This document shows positions 8,075 to 16,657 of a stretch of DNA of 31,227 nucleotides, one piece after another. The notes under the pieces were generated by a model that was not told the origin of the DNA, did no database searches, and worked only from the letters and a program-made list of their open reading frames with translations. Both the position numbers and the translations under genes were made by a program. The DNA comes from HGM04593 sp045612305 (GTDB lineage Bacteria > Bacteroidota > Bacteroidia > Bacteroidales > Bacteroidaceae), in NCBI GenBank assembly GCA_045612305.1, contig JAZKYU010000065.1:1-31227 (forward strand). The letters run 5' to 3'. Numbering within the stretch: the first letter of the stretch is position 1; each line of letters begins with the position of its first letter.

Positions 8075-8500
8075 ATGTTTATAGAACAATTATCAGTATT
8101 CTTGGAGAATCGTCTCGGCCGTTTTACACAGATAGCAAAGCTCTTCGGCGAGAATAATATAAATATGAAGGCCTTTACCGTTTCGGAAAACGCGGAGTTT
8201 GGTGTGTTGCACATTATTGTGTCGGACCCTGTGAAGGCTTGCGAAGTGTTGCGTGCCAACAGCTTTGCAGCGTCTATAAATAAGGTGGTGTGCTTGCAGA
8301 CCCCCGATGTGCCCGGTGAGTTGGGCAAGGCGCTAGAGATAATAAGCAACGCGGGCGTGTCGGTTGAGTATATGTATGCCTATGCGCAGGATACCGTGGC
8401 TAACGTTTTCATACGCCCCGATAACCTCGATGCTTGCGCTGCTGCACTCAAAGCTGCCGGTTACCCTGATGTTACCCTTGATGCTTTAAATAGCAAGTAA
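8075..8500 (+). CDS. Tandem ACT-domain protein
   Basis: This 141-aa protein consists of two ACT domains: about residues 1-68 (FLENRLGRFTQIAKLFGENNINM) and 69-141 (TPDVPGELGKALEIISNAGVSVEYMYAY). ACT domains bind amino acids and control enzymes of amino-acid metabolism. There is no catalytic domain, so it probably acts as an amino-acid sensor for a partner protein. Its position 22 bp after the PaaK-type ligase, before a shared terminator, suggests it responds to an aromatic amino acid or modulates aryl-CoA formation. That link comes from gene context only. Confidence 0.92.
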   Translation: MFIEQLSVFLENRLGRFTQIAKLFGENNINMKAFTVSENAEFGVLHIIVSDPVKACEVLRANSFAASINKVVCLQTPDVPGELGKALEIISNAGVSVEYMYAYAQDTVANVFIRPDNLDACAAALKAAGYPDVTLDALNSK

Positions 8501-8520
8501 AAAGGATAAAAAAACAAGAC

Positions 8521-8563
8521 AAGAAAAGCGTGCCTGTTCGAGGCACGCTTTTCTTCTTTTTTT
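8521..8563. terminator. Convergent bidirectional terminator
   Basis: A perfect 15-bp stem (8521-8535 with 8541-8555), loop GTTCG, is followed by a T-rich tract to 8563 and preceded by A-rich sequence. It separates the ACT gene from the convergent channel gene. Confidence 0.92.
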
Positions 8564-8569
8564 ACTTGC

Positions 8570-9898
8570 CTAGCAAGTGGTGCCGTAAGGCATGCCCACG
8601 ATGCGTTCTACAGGGAAGTTCCCCTCTAAAAGACCGCTTATGATGGTGTCGCGCGACCCTGCTGTCTGAAAAGGATACAAACCAAAGTGTGGCATTATGG
8701 CGGCAAAGTGTTCCATAATCTCCGACTGTATGCTCTCGTACGAACTCCAGTCGGTGGTGCTTGTGAAACAGTAAAATTGTATGGGGAGGCCGGCTTCGGT
8801 GGGTGCGAGGGTGCGCACCATAATGAGCAAGTCTTTGCGCACGAGGGGGTGGTGTCGCAGGTACATATCGGCGTAGGCGCGGAAGAGCCCCATATTTGTC
8901 TCTATCGTGCCGTTTGTGAGCCCTTCGGGGTTGCTGGTGTTTGCTCTTTTTCCTTCGCGTTCTTGTGCTGTTTTTCTTGCAATAAAGTCGTCGAGTTGCT
9001 TGTTTATCCCTTGCAGGCTTTGCAGAAATCCGGGGCTGCAGGGGGTTATGTTGTCTAGCTTCACGCTGTAGCCTCGAGCTATGCGTCGCCCACCGCTTTC
9101 TGTCATCCCTCGCCAATTGGTGAAGCTGTTGTTTATGAGAGAGTAAGGTGGTATAGTTGCTATGGTGTTGTCAAAGTTTTGTACCTTTACAATGGTGAGC
9201 GATATGTCTATAACCGTGCCGTTTATGTTGGTGCCCGTGACCTCTATCCAGTCTCCCAAGCGCACCATGTCGTTCTCGAGAAGGAGAAAACCTCCAACAA
9301 AGCCCATTATGCTGTCTTTTGTTATGAGCATAAGCACCGCGGCAAAGGCTCCCAAACCACCTATGAGGTAGAGGGGTGATTTGTTTGTGAGTATTGATAT
9401 TATAATTATGGCAGCTATTATGTAGAGAATAACTTTTGTTATCTGTATAAATCCTTTTATGGGGCGGTCGTGGTACTTGCTGTTGCTGAAGGCCGACTCG
9501 CCTACTGTGTTGAGCAGGGCGTTTATGGAGGCTGCAAGCGATATTATAAAGTATATCCACGCAGCGTGCTCGGTGTAGCGCAGGGTTGTGGGGTTGTTTG
9601 GGATTATAACGGGTAGCAGGGTGTTTAATATTATGGGTGGTATTAGATGGGCTTGTTTGCGCAGAACTTTATATTTGAGTAGTTTGGAGAGGAAGGGGTA
9701 CTCTTTGTGCTTGAGCAGGCGCTTGGCGGCAAACAGCGCTGTGTGGTATATAATTCCGGCAACAATAAAGGAGGCGAGCACTACTATTATGATGGAGAAA
9801 AAGGTGTCCCACCCATCAAGCCTCTTGGGAGAAAATCCCCAGTGCGACAACAAACCTTTAATCAACATCACGGGTATCTCTGTTATCTTCTCGTTCAT
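8570..9898 (-). CDS. MscS-family mechanosensitive channel (YbdG-like)
   Basis: This 442-aa inner-membrane channel releases solutes under hypo-osmotic stress. The start is placed at MNEKITEIP (9898); an upstream ATG adds a Lys/Phe-rich run and is less likely. Several transmembrane segments fill residues 25-190. They lead to the MscS pore and beta domain: LIGGLGAFAAVLMLITKDSI, GFVGGFLLLENDMVRLGDWIEV, then GTVIDISLTIVKVQNFDNTI. The segment NWRGMTESGGRRI and the C-terminal FRAYADMYLRHHP and LPIQFYCFT segments match E. coli YbdG closely, which places it in the large miniconductance-like subgroup. It is monocistronic. Confidence 0.93.
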   Translation of the reverse strand: MNEKITEIPVMLIKGLLSHWGFSPKRLDGWDTFFSIIIVVLASFIVAGIIYHTALFAAKRLLKHKEYPFLSKLLKYKVLRKQAHLIPPIILNTLLPVIIPNNPTTLRYTEHAAWIYFIISLAASINALLNTVGESAFSNSKYHDRPIKGFIQITKVILYIIAAIIIISILTNKSPLYLIGGLGAFAAVLMLITKDSIMGFVGGFLLLENDMVRLGDWIEVTGTNINGTVIDISLTIVKVQNFDNTIATIPPYSLINNSFTNWRGMTESGGRRIARGYSVKLDNITPCSPGFLQSLQGINKQLDDFIARKTAQEREGKRANTSNPEGLTNGTIETNMGLFRAYADMYLRHHPLVRKDLLIMVRTLAPTEAGLPIQFYCFTSTTDWSSYESIQSEIMEHFAAIMPHFGLYPFQTAGSRDTIISGLLEGNFPVERIVGMPYGTTC

Positions 9899-10142
9899 AG
9901 AGTTTTTTCTGTATAAACAAAAAAAGCCCTTTTTGTGTTGCAAATATTGTTTGTTGTGTTTTTTTAGTTTTTTTAACTTTTGCAGAAGAACAAACGCCTG
10001 TTTTGTGGTGTTCTATTATTGCAAGTCGCTTGAAGCGGGTGTGTGGATATGTGAATAACCGCCTCTCGCGCTTATGCGCAAGCATAACAGACGATTTATT
10101 GCATAGTAGTTTTGTCGTGTTTTATTTTGTGTTTGTGTTATT

Positions 10143-10172
10143 GTTGCCCCCTGATGTGAATCACGGGGCAAC
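10143..10172. repeat. Inverted repeat GTTGCCCC...GGGGCAAC
   Basis: Eight-base arms (10143-10150 and 10165-10172) enclose CTGATGTGAATCAC, whose TGA and TCA can add pairs after one mismatch. It lies in the gap between the channel and ispE genes, next to the ispE terminator. It could be a protein-binding site or a relic terminator. The rest of 9899-10142 shows no gene; AATATTTGC on the minus strand near 9950 is a weak -7 candidate for the channel gene. Confidence 0.45.
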
Positions 10173-10181
10173 TGTTTTAAC

Positions 10182-10220
10182 AAAAAACCGCGGCTGTAAG
10201 TTTTACGGCCGCGGTTTTTT
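10182..10220 (-). terminator. ispE terminator
   Basis: An 18-bp stem with one G-T pair (10182-10199 with 10203-10220) whose GC core is flanked by six A and six T. It begins 6 bp after the ispE stop on the minus strand. Confidence 0.9.
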
Positions 10221-10225
10221 GTCTT

Positions 10226-11059
10226 TTATTCGCATTTGTTGCACCAACAGAACATTTCGGGGAAGGTAGCTTTTATATCTTCGAGTTTTTGTTCCTCTTT
10301 GAAAATTCCGAAGAACGACGAGCCCGAGCCCGACATAGAGGCGTAGACGGCGCCCATCTGGTAGAGCTTCTCTTTTATCTTTTCGCACGAGGGGTGCTTG
10401 GCAAAAACGCTCTTTTCAAAGTCGTTTTTCATAACTCCTTTCCACTCTTCGGCGGGGAGGGTAGCTATGTGGGTGAGGGGTGTTTCTGCTGCGGCGGGCA
10501 CCACAAGCGAGTAGGCCTCTTTGGTTGATATGTGAATGTCGGGTTTAACAAGCACCAAGTGGTAGCCGGCAAGGCTGCAGGGGGTGGGGGTAAGTATGTT
10601 TCCTATACCTGTAGCGTATGTAGGGGTGTTTTTTATGAAAAAAGCACAGTCGGCACCGAGGCGTGCTGCGTAGGCCTCGAGCTCCTCGTAGGTGAGGGTA
10701 AGTGAGCCCATCTCGTTGAGCATCTTTAGTGCAAACGCAGCGTCGGCCGAGCCGCCGCCCAAGCCTGCACCTGTGGGTATGTGCTTGTAGAGCGAAATGT
10801 CTACTTTGGGTAGCTTGTGGTCGGCTGCAAGTATTTTGTATGCCTTTACCACAAGGTTGTCGTTGTCGTCGCCGTCGAAGTGTGCGTTGAACATTTTGAA
10901 GGTGTAGTCGGGCGCATCGTCGTCGGTTGCGGGGGTTATCTCCAGAATATCCTGCAAGGGAATGGGGTAGAAGATGGTTTCCAGGTTGTGATAGCCGTCG
11001 GGGCGACGCTCCACAACGTCGAGCCCGAGGTTTATTTTTGCATTAGGGAAGGTTATCAT
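10226..11059 (-). CDS. ispE: 4-diphosphocytidyl-2-C-methyl-D-erythritol kinase (IspE)
   Basis: IspE is the ATP-dependent kinase that phosphorylates the 2-hydroxyl of CDP-methylerythritol, the fourth step of the MEP route to isoprenoid precursors. With the start at MITFPNAKINLGL (11059) the protein has 277 aa, normal for the family. The GHMP-kinase ATP loop IPTGAGLGGGSADAAF is at residues 94-109. The N-terminal AKINLGLDVVERRPDGYH and the C-terminal MSGSGSSFFGIF are family signatures. The upstream in-frame ATG at 11095 would add a Lys/Arg-rich run over the promoter and is rejected. The gene is monocistronic. Confidence 0.97.
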   Translation of the reverse strand: MITFPNAKINLGLDVVERRPDGYHNLETIFYPIPLQDILEITPATDDDAPDYTFKMFNAHFDGDDNDNLVVKAYKILAADHKLPKVDISLYKHIPTGAGLGGGSADAAFALKMLNEMGSLTLTYEELEAYAARLGADCAFFIKNTPTYATGIGNILTPTPCSLAGYHLVLVKPDIHISTKEAYSLVVPAAAETPLTHIATLPAEEWKGVMKNDFEKSVFAKHPSCEKIKEKLYQMGAVYASMSGSGSSFFGIFKEEQKLEDIKATFPEMFCWCNKCE

Positions 11060-11081
11060 GTCTTTATCTTTTTTCTTTCTG

Positions 11082-11089
11082 CGAAAGTA
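11082..11089 (-). promoter_or_regulatory. -7 box for ispE
   Basis: The minus strand reads TACTTTCG followed by C, 22 bp before the chosen ispE start. It fits the TTCG variant seen at other genes in this window. No clear -33 element is present. Confidence 0.55.
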
Positions 11090-11224
11090 CAACAATTATT
11101 CTTATTTGAGCTCTGTGTGTGCCTGTTTTTTAAGTAGGGGGCGCTTTTTGCTGCAGAGGGCGAGCCTTTTTGCTTGATGGTTGATAAAATAGGTGTAAAT
11201 TGTTGAAAATAGGGAAAAGGTTTT

Positions 11225-11256
11225 TTTGCATAGGCCGATTAAAGAGAGTATCTTCG
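11225..11256 (+). promoter_or_regulatory. Promoter for dnaB
   Basis: TTTG at 11225-11228, a 20-bp spacer, then TATCTTCG at 11249-11256. The leader to the ATG at 11274 would be only about 12 nt. This supports that start over the upstream ATG at 11226, which lies inside the promoter. Confidence 0.78.
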
Positions 11257-11273
11257 CAGTCTATTTTGGAAAT

Positions 11274-12851
11274 ATGATGGAAAATACAAACACACCGAAG
11301 AGAAATACCCGCAGTCGCAAAGATGCAACCCCTGTGTTGAGCGAGTATGGGCACGTGCAGCCGCAGGCTCTTGAGTTGGAAGAGGCGGTGCTTGGCGCGT
11401 TGATGATAGACAGCGATGCGATAGGTCGTTTGGGCGATATTCTAAAGCCTGAATCTTTTTATGACAAGCGCAACCAACTGCTCTTTAGGGCAATACAGGA
11501 GATGGACCTCAACGACCGCCCCATAGACATACTCACCGTGACAGAGTATCTGCGTAGCCGCGGAATTTTGGAGGATGTGGGTGGCCCTGTTTACATAGCG
11601 CAGCTCACAAGCCGCATAGTTTCGTCGGTGAACATAGAGTACCACGCAAACATAATCGCGCAAAAGAAACTTGCGCGCGACCTTATAAAGTTTACCAGCA
11701 AGACACAGGTGCAGGCCTTCGATGAGACGCAAGACATTGAGGAGCTTATGCAACAGGCCGAAAGTGAGCTTTTCGAAATTTCGCGTCACAATATGAAGAA
11801 CGACTTCACCCCTGTGAGCGGAGTTTTGAAGGATGCCTATGCTGCCATACAAAAGGCTGCTGAAAACACAAGCGGCTTGAGTGGTTTGAGTACCGGTTTT
11901 ACCGACCTTGACAAGATGACGTCGGGCTGGCAGAATACCGACCTTATAATCCTTGCAGCCCGTCCTGCGATGGGAAAAACAGCCTTTGCACTCTCGCTTG
12001 TGCGTAATATGGCAGTGGACCAAGGTATACCTGTGGGTATGTTCTCGCTCGAGATGGGTAACGTGCAGCTTGTAAACCGTCTCATCTGTAATGTGTGTCA
12101 AATTACGGGTGACAAGATTAAGAGCGGCCGCCTCGAAAAATATGAGTGGGGGCAGCTCGACCGCAAGATTGTGGCTCTTGAAAACGCACCTATTTATGTG
12201 GACGATACCCCGCAGTTGTCGGTTTTTGAGTTGCGTACAAAAGCGCGTCGTATGGTGCGCGAGCACGGTGTGAAGATGATATTTATCGACTACTTGCAGC
12301 TTATGACAGCCAACGTGGGCAAGGGTAGTCGTCAAGAGGAGATTAGTACCATCTCGCGTTCGCTCAAAGGTCTTGCCAAGGAGCTTAACATCCCGGTGAT
12401 GGCGCTCAGTCAGCTTAACCGTAACCTTGAGGGCCGTGAGGGCGTCGAGGGTAAACGCCCGCAGCTCAGCGACCTTCGTGAGTCGGGAGCCATAGAGCAG
12501 GATGCCGATATTGTACTCTTTGTTAACCGTCCCGAGTACTTCCATATATACAAGGACGGCGATTTTGACTGGCGTGACAAGGCCGAGATTATTATCGCAA
12601 AGCATCGTAACGGTGCCACGGGCGATGTGCGCCTCACCTTCCGCAAGGAGTATGCACGCTTTATGAATATGAACGACGAGTCTCTTGGCAACCTCATACC
12701 TTCCGATGTACCCGTGATGCGTCCTTCAAAGATGAATGCAAATATGAGTGCCGAGCCTGTTCCCGGCGAGGTACCCGACTATATGCAAGACTCGCCTGGT
12801 GTGCCTGTCGATTTTATAGGCGGAGGAAATCCGGGCGATGTACCTTTCTAA
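11274..12851 (+). CDS. dnaB: Replicative DNA helicase DnaB
   Basis: DnaB is the hexameric 5'-3' helicase that opens the replication fork. The protein has 525 aa from the ATG at 11274; a second ATG follows at once. The N-terminal domain (about 25-150) carries LEEAVLGALMIDSDAIG. The RecA-like domain begins with GLSTGFTDLDKMTSGW, then Walker A ARPAMGKTAFAL (about 229-240), FSLEMG, Walker B IFIDYLQLM, and QLSDLRESGAIEQDADIVLF. The C-terminal tail ends in a Gly/Pro-rich stretch and GDVPF, often seen in Bacteroidetes DnaB. No intein or second copy is seen. It sits between ispE (divergent) and trpS. Confidence 0.97.
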   Translation: MMENTNTPKRNTRSRKDATPVLSEYGHVQPQALELEEAVLGALMIDSDAIGRLGDILKPESFYDKRNQLLFRAIQEMDLNDRPIDILTVTEYLRSRGILEDVGGPVYIAQLTSRIVSSVNIEYHANIIAQKKLARDLIKFTSKTQVQAFDETQDIEELMQQAESELFEISRHNMKNDFTPVSGVLKDAYAAIQKAAENTSGLSGLSTGFTDLDKMTSGWQNTDLIILAARPAMGKTAFALSLVRNMAVDQGIPVGMFSLEMGNVQLVNRLICNVCQITGDKIKSGRLEKYEWGQLDRKIVALENAPIYVDDTPQLSVFELRTKARRMVREHGVKMIFIDYLQLMTANVGKGSRQEEISTISRSLKGLAKELNIPVMALSQLNRNLEGREGVEGKRPQLSDLRESGAIEQDADIVLFVNRPEYFHIYKDGDFDWRDKAEIIIAKHRNGATGDVRLTFRKEYARFMNMNDESLGNLIPSDVPVMRPSKMNANMSAEPVPGEVPDYMQDSPGVPVDFIGGGNPGDVPF

Positions 12852-12867
12852 AGTGGAATATTTTTAC

Positions 12868-12875
12868 TATCTTCG
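12868..12875 (+). promoter_or_regulatory. -7 box for trpS
   Basis: TATCTTCG followed by C, 26 bp before the trpS start. The -33 position falls on the last codons of dnaB and is weak (TTTC). Read-through from dnaB is also possible because no terminator separates the two. Confidence 0.6.
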
Positions 12876-12901
12876 CACAATTAAATTAAAGAAAAGAAAA
12901 A

Positions 12902-13990
12902 ATGAGCAAAATTATATTGACAGGTGACCGCCCCACAGGTCGTTTGCATTTGGGGCACTATGTGGGCTCTTTGCGCCGTCGCGTGGAGCTGCAAAACTCG
13001 GGCGTTTATGACAAAATATTTATTATGATAGCCGACGCGCAGGCTCTCACCGATAATGCCGATAACCCCGAGAAGGTGCGTCAGAATATAATAGAGGTGG
13101 CTCTCGACTATCTGTCGGTGGGTATAGACCCTGCAAAGAGTACAATATTTATACAGTCACAGGTAGCAGAACTCTGCGAGCTTGCTTTCTACTATATGAA
13201 TCTCGTTACCGTGTCACGCTTGCAGCGTAACCCCACGGTGAAGACCGAGATACAAATGCGTAACTTTGAGACAAGTATCCCTGTGGGTTTCTTTACATAC
13301 CCCATCAGTCAGGCGTCGGACATAACAGCTTTCCGTGCAACAACCGTGCCTGCGGGTGAGGACCAGCAGCCTATGATAGAGCAGGCGCGCGAGATTGCTC
13401 GCCGCTTTAACGGAATTTATGGCGACACACTTGTGGAGCCCGAAATTTTGTTGCCCGACAACGCTGCTTGCTTGCGTTTGCCCGGTACCGACGGCAAGGC
13501 CAAGATGAGTAAGTCGCTTGGCAACTGTATCTACCTTTCCGACACCGCCGAGGAACTTCGTCAGCGAGTTATGGGTATGTATACCGACCCCGACCACTTG
13601 CGCGTGCAAGACCCTGGCAAGGTCGAGGGTAACACCGTGTTTACTTATCTCGACGCCTTCTGCAAGCCCGAGCACTTTGAAAAATATCTTCCCGAGTATC
13701 CCTCGCTCGACGAGCTTAAAGCGCACTATCGTCGCGGTGGTTTAGGCGATGTTAAAGTTAAGAAATTCCTCATCGCAATACTTGAGGAGGAACTTGCGCC
13801 CATACGTGCTCGCCGCAAAGAGTGGGAACAGAAGATACACGAGGTGTACGCGCTCTTGGAGGAGGGTTGCAACGTGGCACGCGCAACAGCTGCCGACACC
13901 CTTGCCGACGTGCGTCGTGCGATGAAAATCAACTACTTTGAGGATAAAGAACTTATCGAGGAGCAGGCTCGTCGCTTCCGCGGAGAGTAA
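12902..13990 (+). CDS. trpS: Tryptophanyl-tRNA synthetase
   Basis: This class I synthetase charges tRNA-Trp with tryptophan. The 362 aa include the HIGH-type motif HLGH at residues 16-19 and KMSKS at 201-205. Other family marks are TGDRPTGRLHLGHYVG and the DAQALTDN segment. The protein is somewhat longer than the E. coli enzyme, with an extra charged helical segment near residues 290-325. The start ATGAGC follows an A-rich leader. A very long hairpin follows the stop. Confidence 0.96.
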   Translation: MSKIILTGDRPTGRLHLGHYVGSLRRRVELQNSGVYDKIFIMIADAQALTDNADNPEKVRQNIIEVALDYLSVGIDPAKSTIFIQSQVAELCELAFYYMNLVTVSRLQRNPTVKTEIQMRNFETSIPVGFFTYPISQASDITAFRATTVPAGEDQQPMIEQAREIARRFNGIYGDTLVEPEILLPDNAACLRLPGTDGKAKMSKSLGNCIYLSDTAEELRQRVMGMYTDPDHLRVQDPGKVEGNTVFTYLDAFCKPEHFEKYLPEYPSLDELKAHYRRGGLGDVKVKKFLIAILEEELAPIRARRKEWEQKIHEVYALLEEGCNVARATAADTLADVRRAMKINYFEDKELIEEQARRFRGE

Positions 13991-13995
13991 CCTTG

Positions 13996-14053
13996 AACAC
14001 ATATAAGCATAAAACGAGGAGGGCAACCTCCTCGTTTTATGCTTATATGTGTT
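13996..14053. terminator. Unusually long perfect hairpin after trpS
   Basis: A 27-bp perfect stem (13996-14022 with 14027-14053) with a 4-base loop. Its core (GAGGAGG / CCTCCTC followed by GTTTT) looks like an intrinsic terminator, but the pairing continues for a further 15 bp on each side. It starts 6 bp after the trpS stop. Confidence 0.85.
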
Positions 14054-14095
14054 AATAAACTTCCTAAACTATTTCTTTTATTCATAAAAAAAGTG

Positions 14096-14122
14096 TAATT
14101 TCGCAGTCGCTTGCGCGACTGC
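14096..14122 (+). promoter_or_regulatory. pheT -7 box with a hairpin at the transcript 5' end
   Basis: TAATTTCG at 14096-14103 is the -7 box. It overlaps by one base a perfect hairpin, GCAGTCGC (14103-14110), TTGC, GCGACTGC (14115-14122), that would lie at or just after the start of the transcript. No T-run follows the hairpin, so it is not a normal terminator. Confidence 0.55.
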
Positions 14123-14152
14123 AAGAGAAAACCGGAATAAATACAGAAAATT

Positions 14153-16618
14153 ATGAATATATCTTACAATTGGCTTAAAGAGTATGTCGCTTGCGACCTT
14201 GCTCCCGAAGAAGTTTCTGCAGCGCTCACATCCATAGGCTTGGAGACCGATGGCGTGGAAGAGGTACAAACGATTAAAGGCGGTCTCGAGGGGCTTGTGA
14301 TAGGTGAGGTGCTCACCTGTGTCGACCACCCCGATAGCGACCACTTGCACATAACAACAGTTAATCTTGGCGATGGTAACCCCACACAGATAGTTTGTGG
14401 TGCGCCCAATGTGGCTGCCGGCCAAAAAGTGGTTGTTGCGACCATAGGTACAAAGCTCTACGATGGCGATGAATGCTTTACAATTAAAAAAGGCAAAATA
14501 CGCGGTGTTGAGTCTTTCGGTATGATATGTGCCGAGGACGAGATAGGCGTGGGCACAAACCACGACGGTATCATCGTGCTCCCTGCCGACGCGGTACCCG
14601 GTACACCCGCTAAAGAGTATTACAACATAAAGAGCGACTACTTGATAGGCGTTGATATAACTCCCAACCGTGCCGACGCTTGCTCGCACTATGGTGTGGC
14701 ACGCGACCTCTATGCCTACCTCACACAAAACAAGGGCGCAAGCTCTATCACACGTCCCTCTTGCGATGCGTTTAAGGTAGACGACAACTCTCTGCCCATA
14801 GATATCGTGGTTGAGAACGCCGAGGCTTGTATGCGTTACGCGGGTGTGAGCATAAAAGGTGTAACCGTGAAGGAGAGCCCCGAGTGGTTGAAAAACAAAC
14901 TTCAGATAATAGGTCTGCGCCCCATAAACAACATCGTGGATATAACAAACTACATACTCCACGCATACGGCCAGCCTATGCACTGCTTCGATGCCGACAA
15001 GATTAAAGGCGGCAAGGTGGTGGTGCGCACCTTCCCCGAAGGTACTCCCTTTGTTACTCTCGATGGCGTGGAGCGCAAGCTTTCGGAGCGCGACCTTATG
15101 ATATGCAACGCCGAGGAGCCTATGTGTATCGCGGGTGTTTTTGGTGGTCTTGAGTCGGGCACAACCGAGGAGACTAAAAACGTGTTCCTCGAGAGCGCAT
15201 ACTTCCATCCCACCTGGATAAGAAAAACAGCACGTCGCCACGCTTTGCAGACAGATGCTTCGTTCCGTTACGAGCGTGGTACCGACCCCAACAATGTAAT
15301 TTACGCTCTTAAACAGGCTGCTATGCTCATAAAAGAGCTTGCCGGCGGAACAATATCTATGGAGATAAAAGATGTGTACCCCGCACCTGTTGAGGACTTT
15401 AAGGTGGAGCTTGAGTATAGTTATGTAAATAACCTCATAGGTGCTTCGCTCTCGCCCGAAACTATAAAGAGCATCGTAACATCGCTTGAGATGAAGATTA
15501 CTGCCGAGACCGAAAACGGCATAACTCTTATGGTGCCCCCTTACCGTGTCGATGTTCAGCGCCCCTGCGACGTGGTTGAAGATATATTGCGCATTTACGG
15601 CTACAACAACATAGCTATAGATACAACGCTTCACTCTTCGATAATTACAAAGGGCGCCGAGGATAAATCGCACAAGCTACAGAACCTTGTTTCGGAGCAG
15701 TTGGTGGGTTGTGGTTTCAACGAGATTATGAATAACTCGCTCACCGCCGCCGCTTACTACGATGGCCTTGAGAGCTACAAGAGCGACAACCTTGTGCGCT
15801 TGATGAATCCCTTGAGTAACGACCTCAACGTTCTTCGTCAGACACTCTTGTTTGGTGGTCTCGAGAGCTTGCAGCGCAACATAAGCCGCAAGTACAGCGA
15901 CTTGAGCTTCTTTGAGTTTGGTAACAGCTACCGCTTCGATGCCGACAAACGCACCGAGGAGAAAATATTGAGCCCTTACAGCGAGAGCTACCACCTGTGC
16001 TTGTGGCAGACAGGTAACAACGTGGCTTCTTCGTGGATGGAGCAGGGCCGTGCTATCACAGTGTACGACCTTAAAGCACAGGTTGAGCACATATTCGACC
16101 GCCTTGGCTTTAAACCTGCGATGCGTGTGCTTTCAACATTTAGCGACGATGTTTTTGCGGCAGGCTTGCAGGTGCAGGCTGCAAACAACAAGAAGGTTGT
16201 GGCGCAGCTTGGTATCTTGCGCAAGAAGATAACAAAACGTTTCGATATAGATAGCGAGGTTTTGTATGCCGATATTAACTGGACCGAACTTATGAAGGCT
16301 GTGAAGAATGCCAAGATAGGCTATGCCGAGATAAGCAAGTATCCCGCAGTGAAACGCGACCTTGCGTTGCTTCTCGATAAGTCGGTAACCTTTGCGCAGA
16401 TAGAGCAAGTTGCACGCGAGACCGAGAAGAAGCTTTTGAAAGCTGTAACTCTCTTCGACGTTTACGAAGGCAAAAACCTTGAGGAGGGCAAGAAGAGCTA
16501 CGCTGTGAGCTTTATACTGCAGGACGACAACCAGACTCTCAACGATAAGGTGATAGACAAAACTATGGCGCGCTTGATGGAGAACTTCCAGAAACGTCTT
16601 GGTGCTATACAGCGATAA
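14153..16618 (+). CDS. pheT: Phenylalanyl-tRNA synthetase beta subunit
   Basis: PheT pairs with PheS to charge tRNA-Phe and edits mis-charged tyrosine. The 821 aa show the bacterial layout. First is an EMAP/OB-like tRNA-binding domain (about 40-155, with HPDSDHLHITTVNLG and VCGAPNVAAGQKV). The B3/B4 editing domain follows (about 210-390, with LRPINNIVDITNYI and FRYERGTDPNN). Then come B5 (about 405-480), the catalytic-like core, and the C-terminal anticodon-binding FDX-ACB domain (about 725-820, with SKYPAVKRDLALLL). pheS is not adjacent, so the two subunits are encoded apart in this genome. yebC follows 39 bp downstream with no terminator between. Confidence 0.97.
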   Translation: MNISYNWLKEYVACDLAPEEVSAALTSIGLETDGVEEVQTIKGGLEGLVIGEVLTCVDHPDSDHLHITTVNLGDGNPTQIVCGAPNVAAGQKVVVATIGTKLYDGDECFTIKKGKIRGVESFGMICAEDEIGVGTNHDGIIVLPADAVPGTPAKEYYNIKSDYLIGVDITPNRADACSHYGVARDLYAYLTQNKGASSITRPSCDAFKVDDNSLPIDIVVENAEACMRYAGVSIKGVTVKESPEWLKNKLQIIGLRPINNIVDITNYILHAYGQPMHCFDADKIKGGKVVVRTFPEGTPFVTLDGVERKLSERDLMICNAEEPMCIAGVFGGLESGTTEETKNVFLESAYFHPTWIRKTARRHALQTDASFRYERGTDPNNVIYALKQAAMLIKELAGGTISMEIKDVYPAPVEDFKVELEYSYVNNLIGASLSPETIKSIVTSLEMKITAETENGITLMVPPYRVDVQRPCDVVEDILRIYGYNNIAIDTTLHSSIITKGAEDKSHKLQNLVSEQLVGCGFNEIMNNSLTAAAYYDGLESYKSDNLVRLMNPLSNDLNVLRQTLLFGGLESLQRNISRKYSDLSFFEFGNSYRFDADKRTEEKILSPYSESYHLCLWQTGNNVASSWMEQGRAITVYDLKAQVEHIFDRLGFKPAMRVLSTFSDDVFAAGLQVQAANNKKVVAQLGILRKKITKRFDIDSEVLYADINWTELMKAVKNAKIGYAEISKYPAVKRDLALLLDKSVTFAQIEQVARETEKKLLKAVTLFDVYEGKNLEEGKKSYAVSFILQDDNQTLNDKVIDKTMARLMENFQKRLGAIQR

Positions 16619-16657
16619 AACAGAAATAAATAATAACCTAAAATAAAAAGATATACT

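Noticed and set aside
8534..8545. GTTCGA, as in a tRNA T-loop
   Set aside because: It is the loop of a perfect 15-bp terminator hairpin; no other tRNA arm is present.
11442..12605. Long antisense frame across dnaB
   Set aside because: It is the shadow of a strongly coding gene. The product is rich in His, Thr and Cys with no domain.
14078..15673. 531-codon antisense frame across pheT
   Set aside because: Shadow of pheT; its composition is unlike a protein and no start context is seen.
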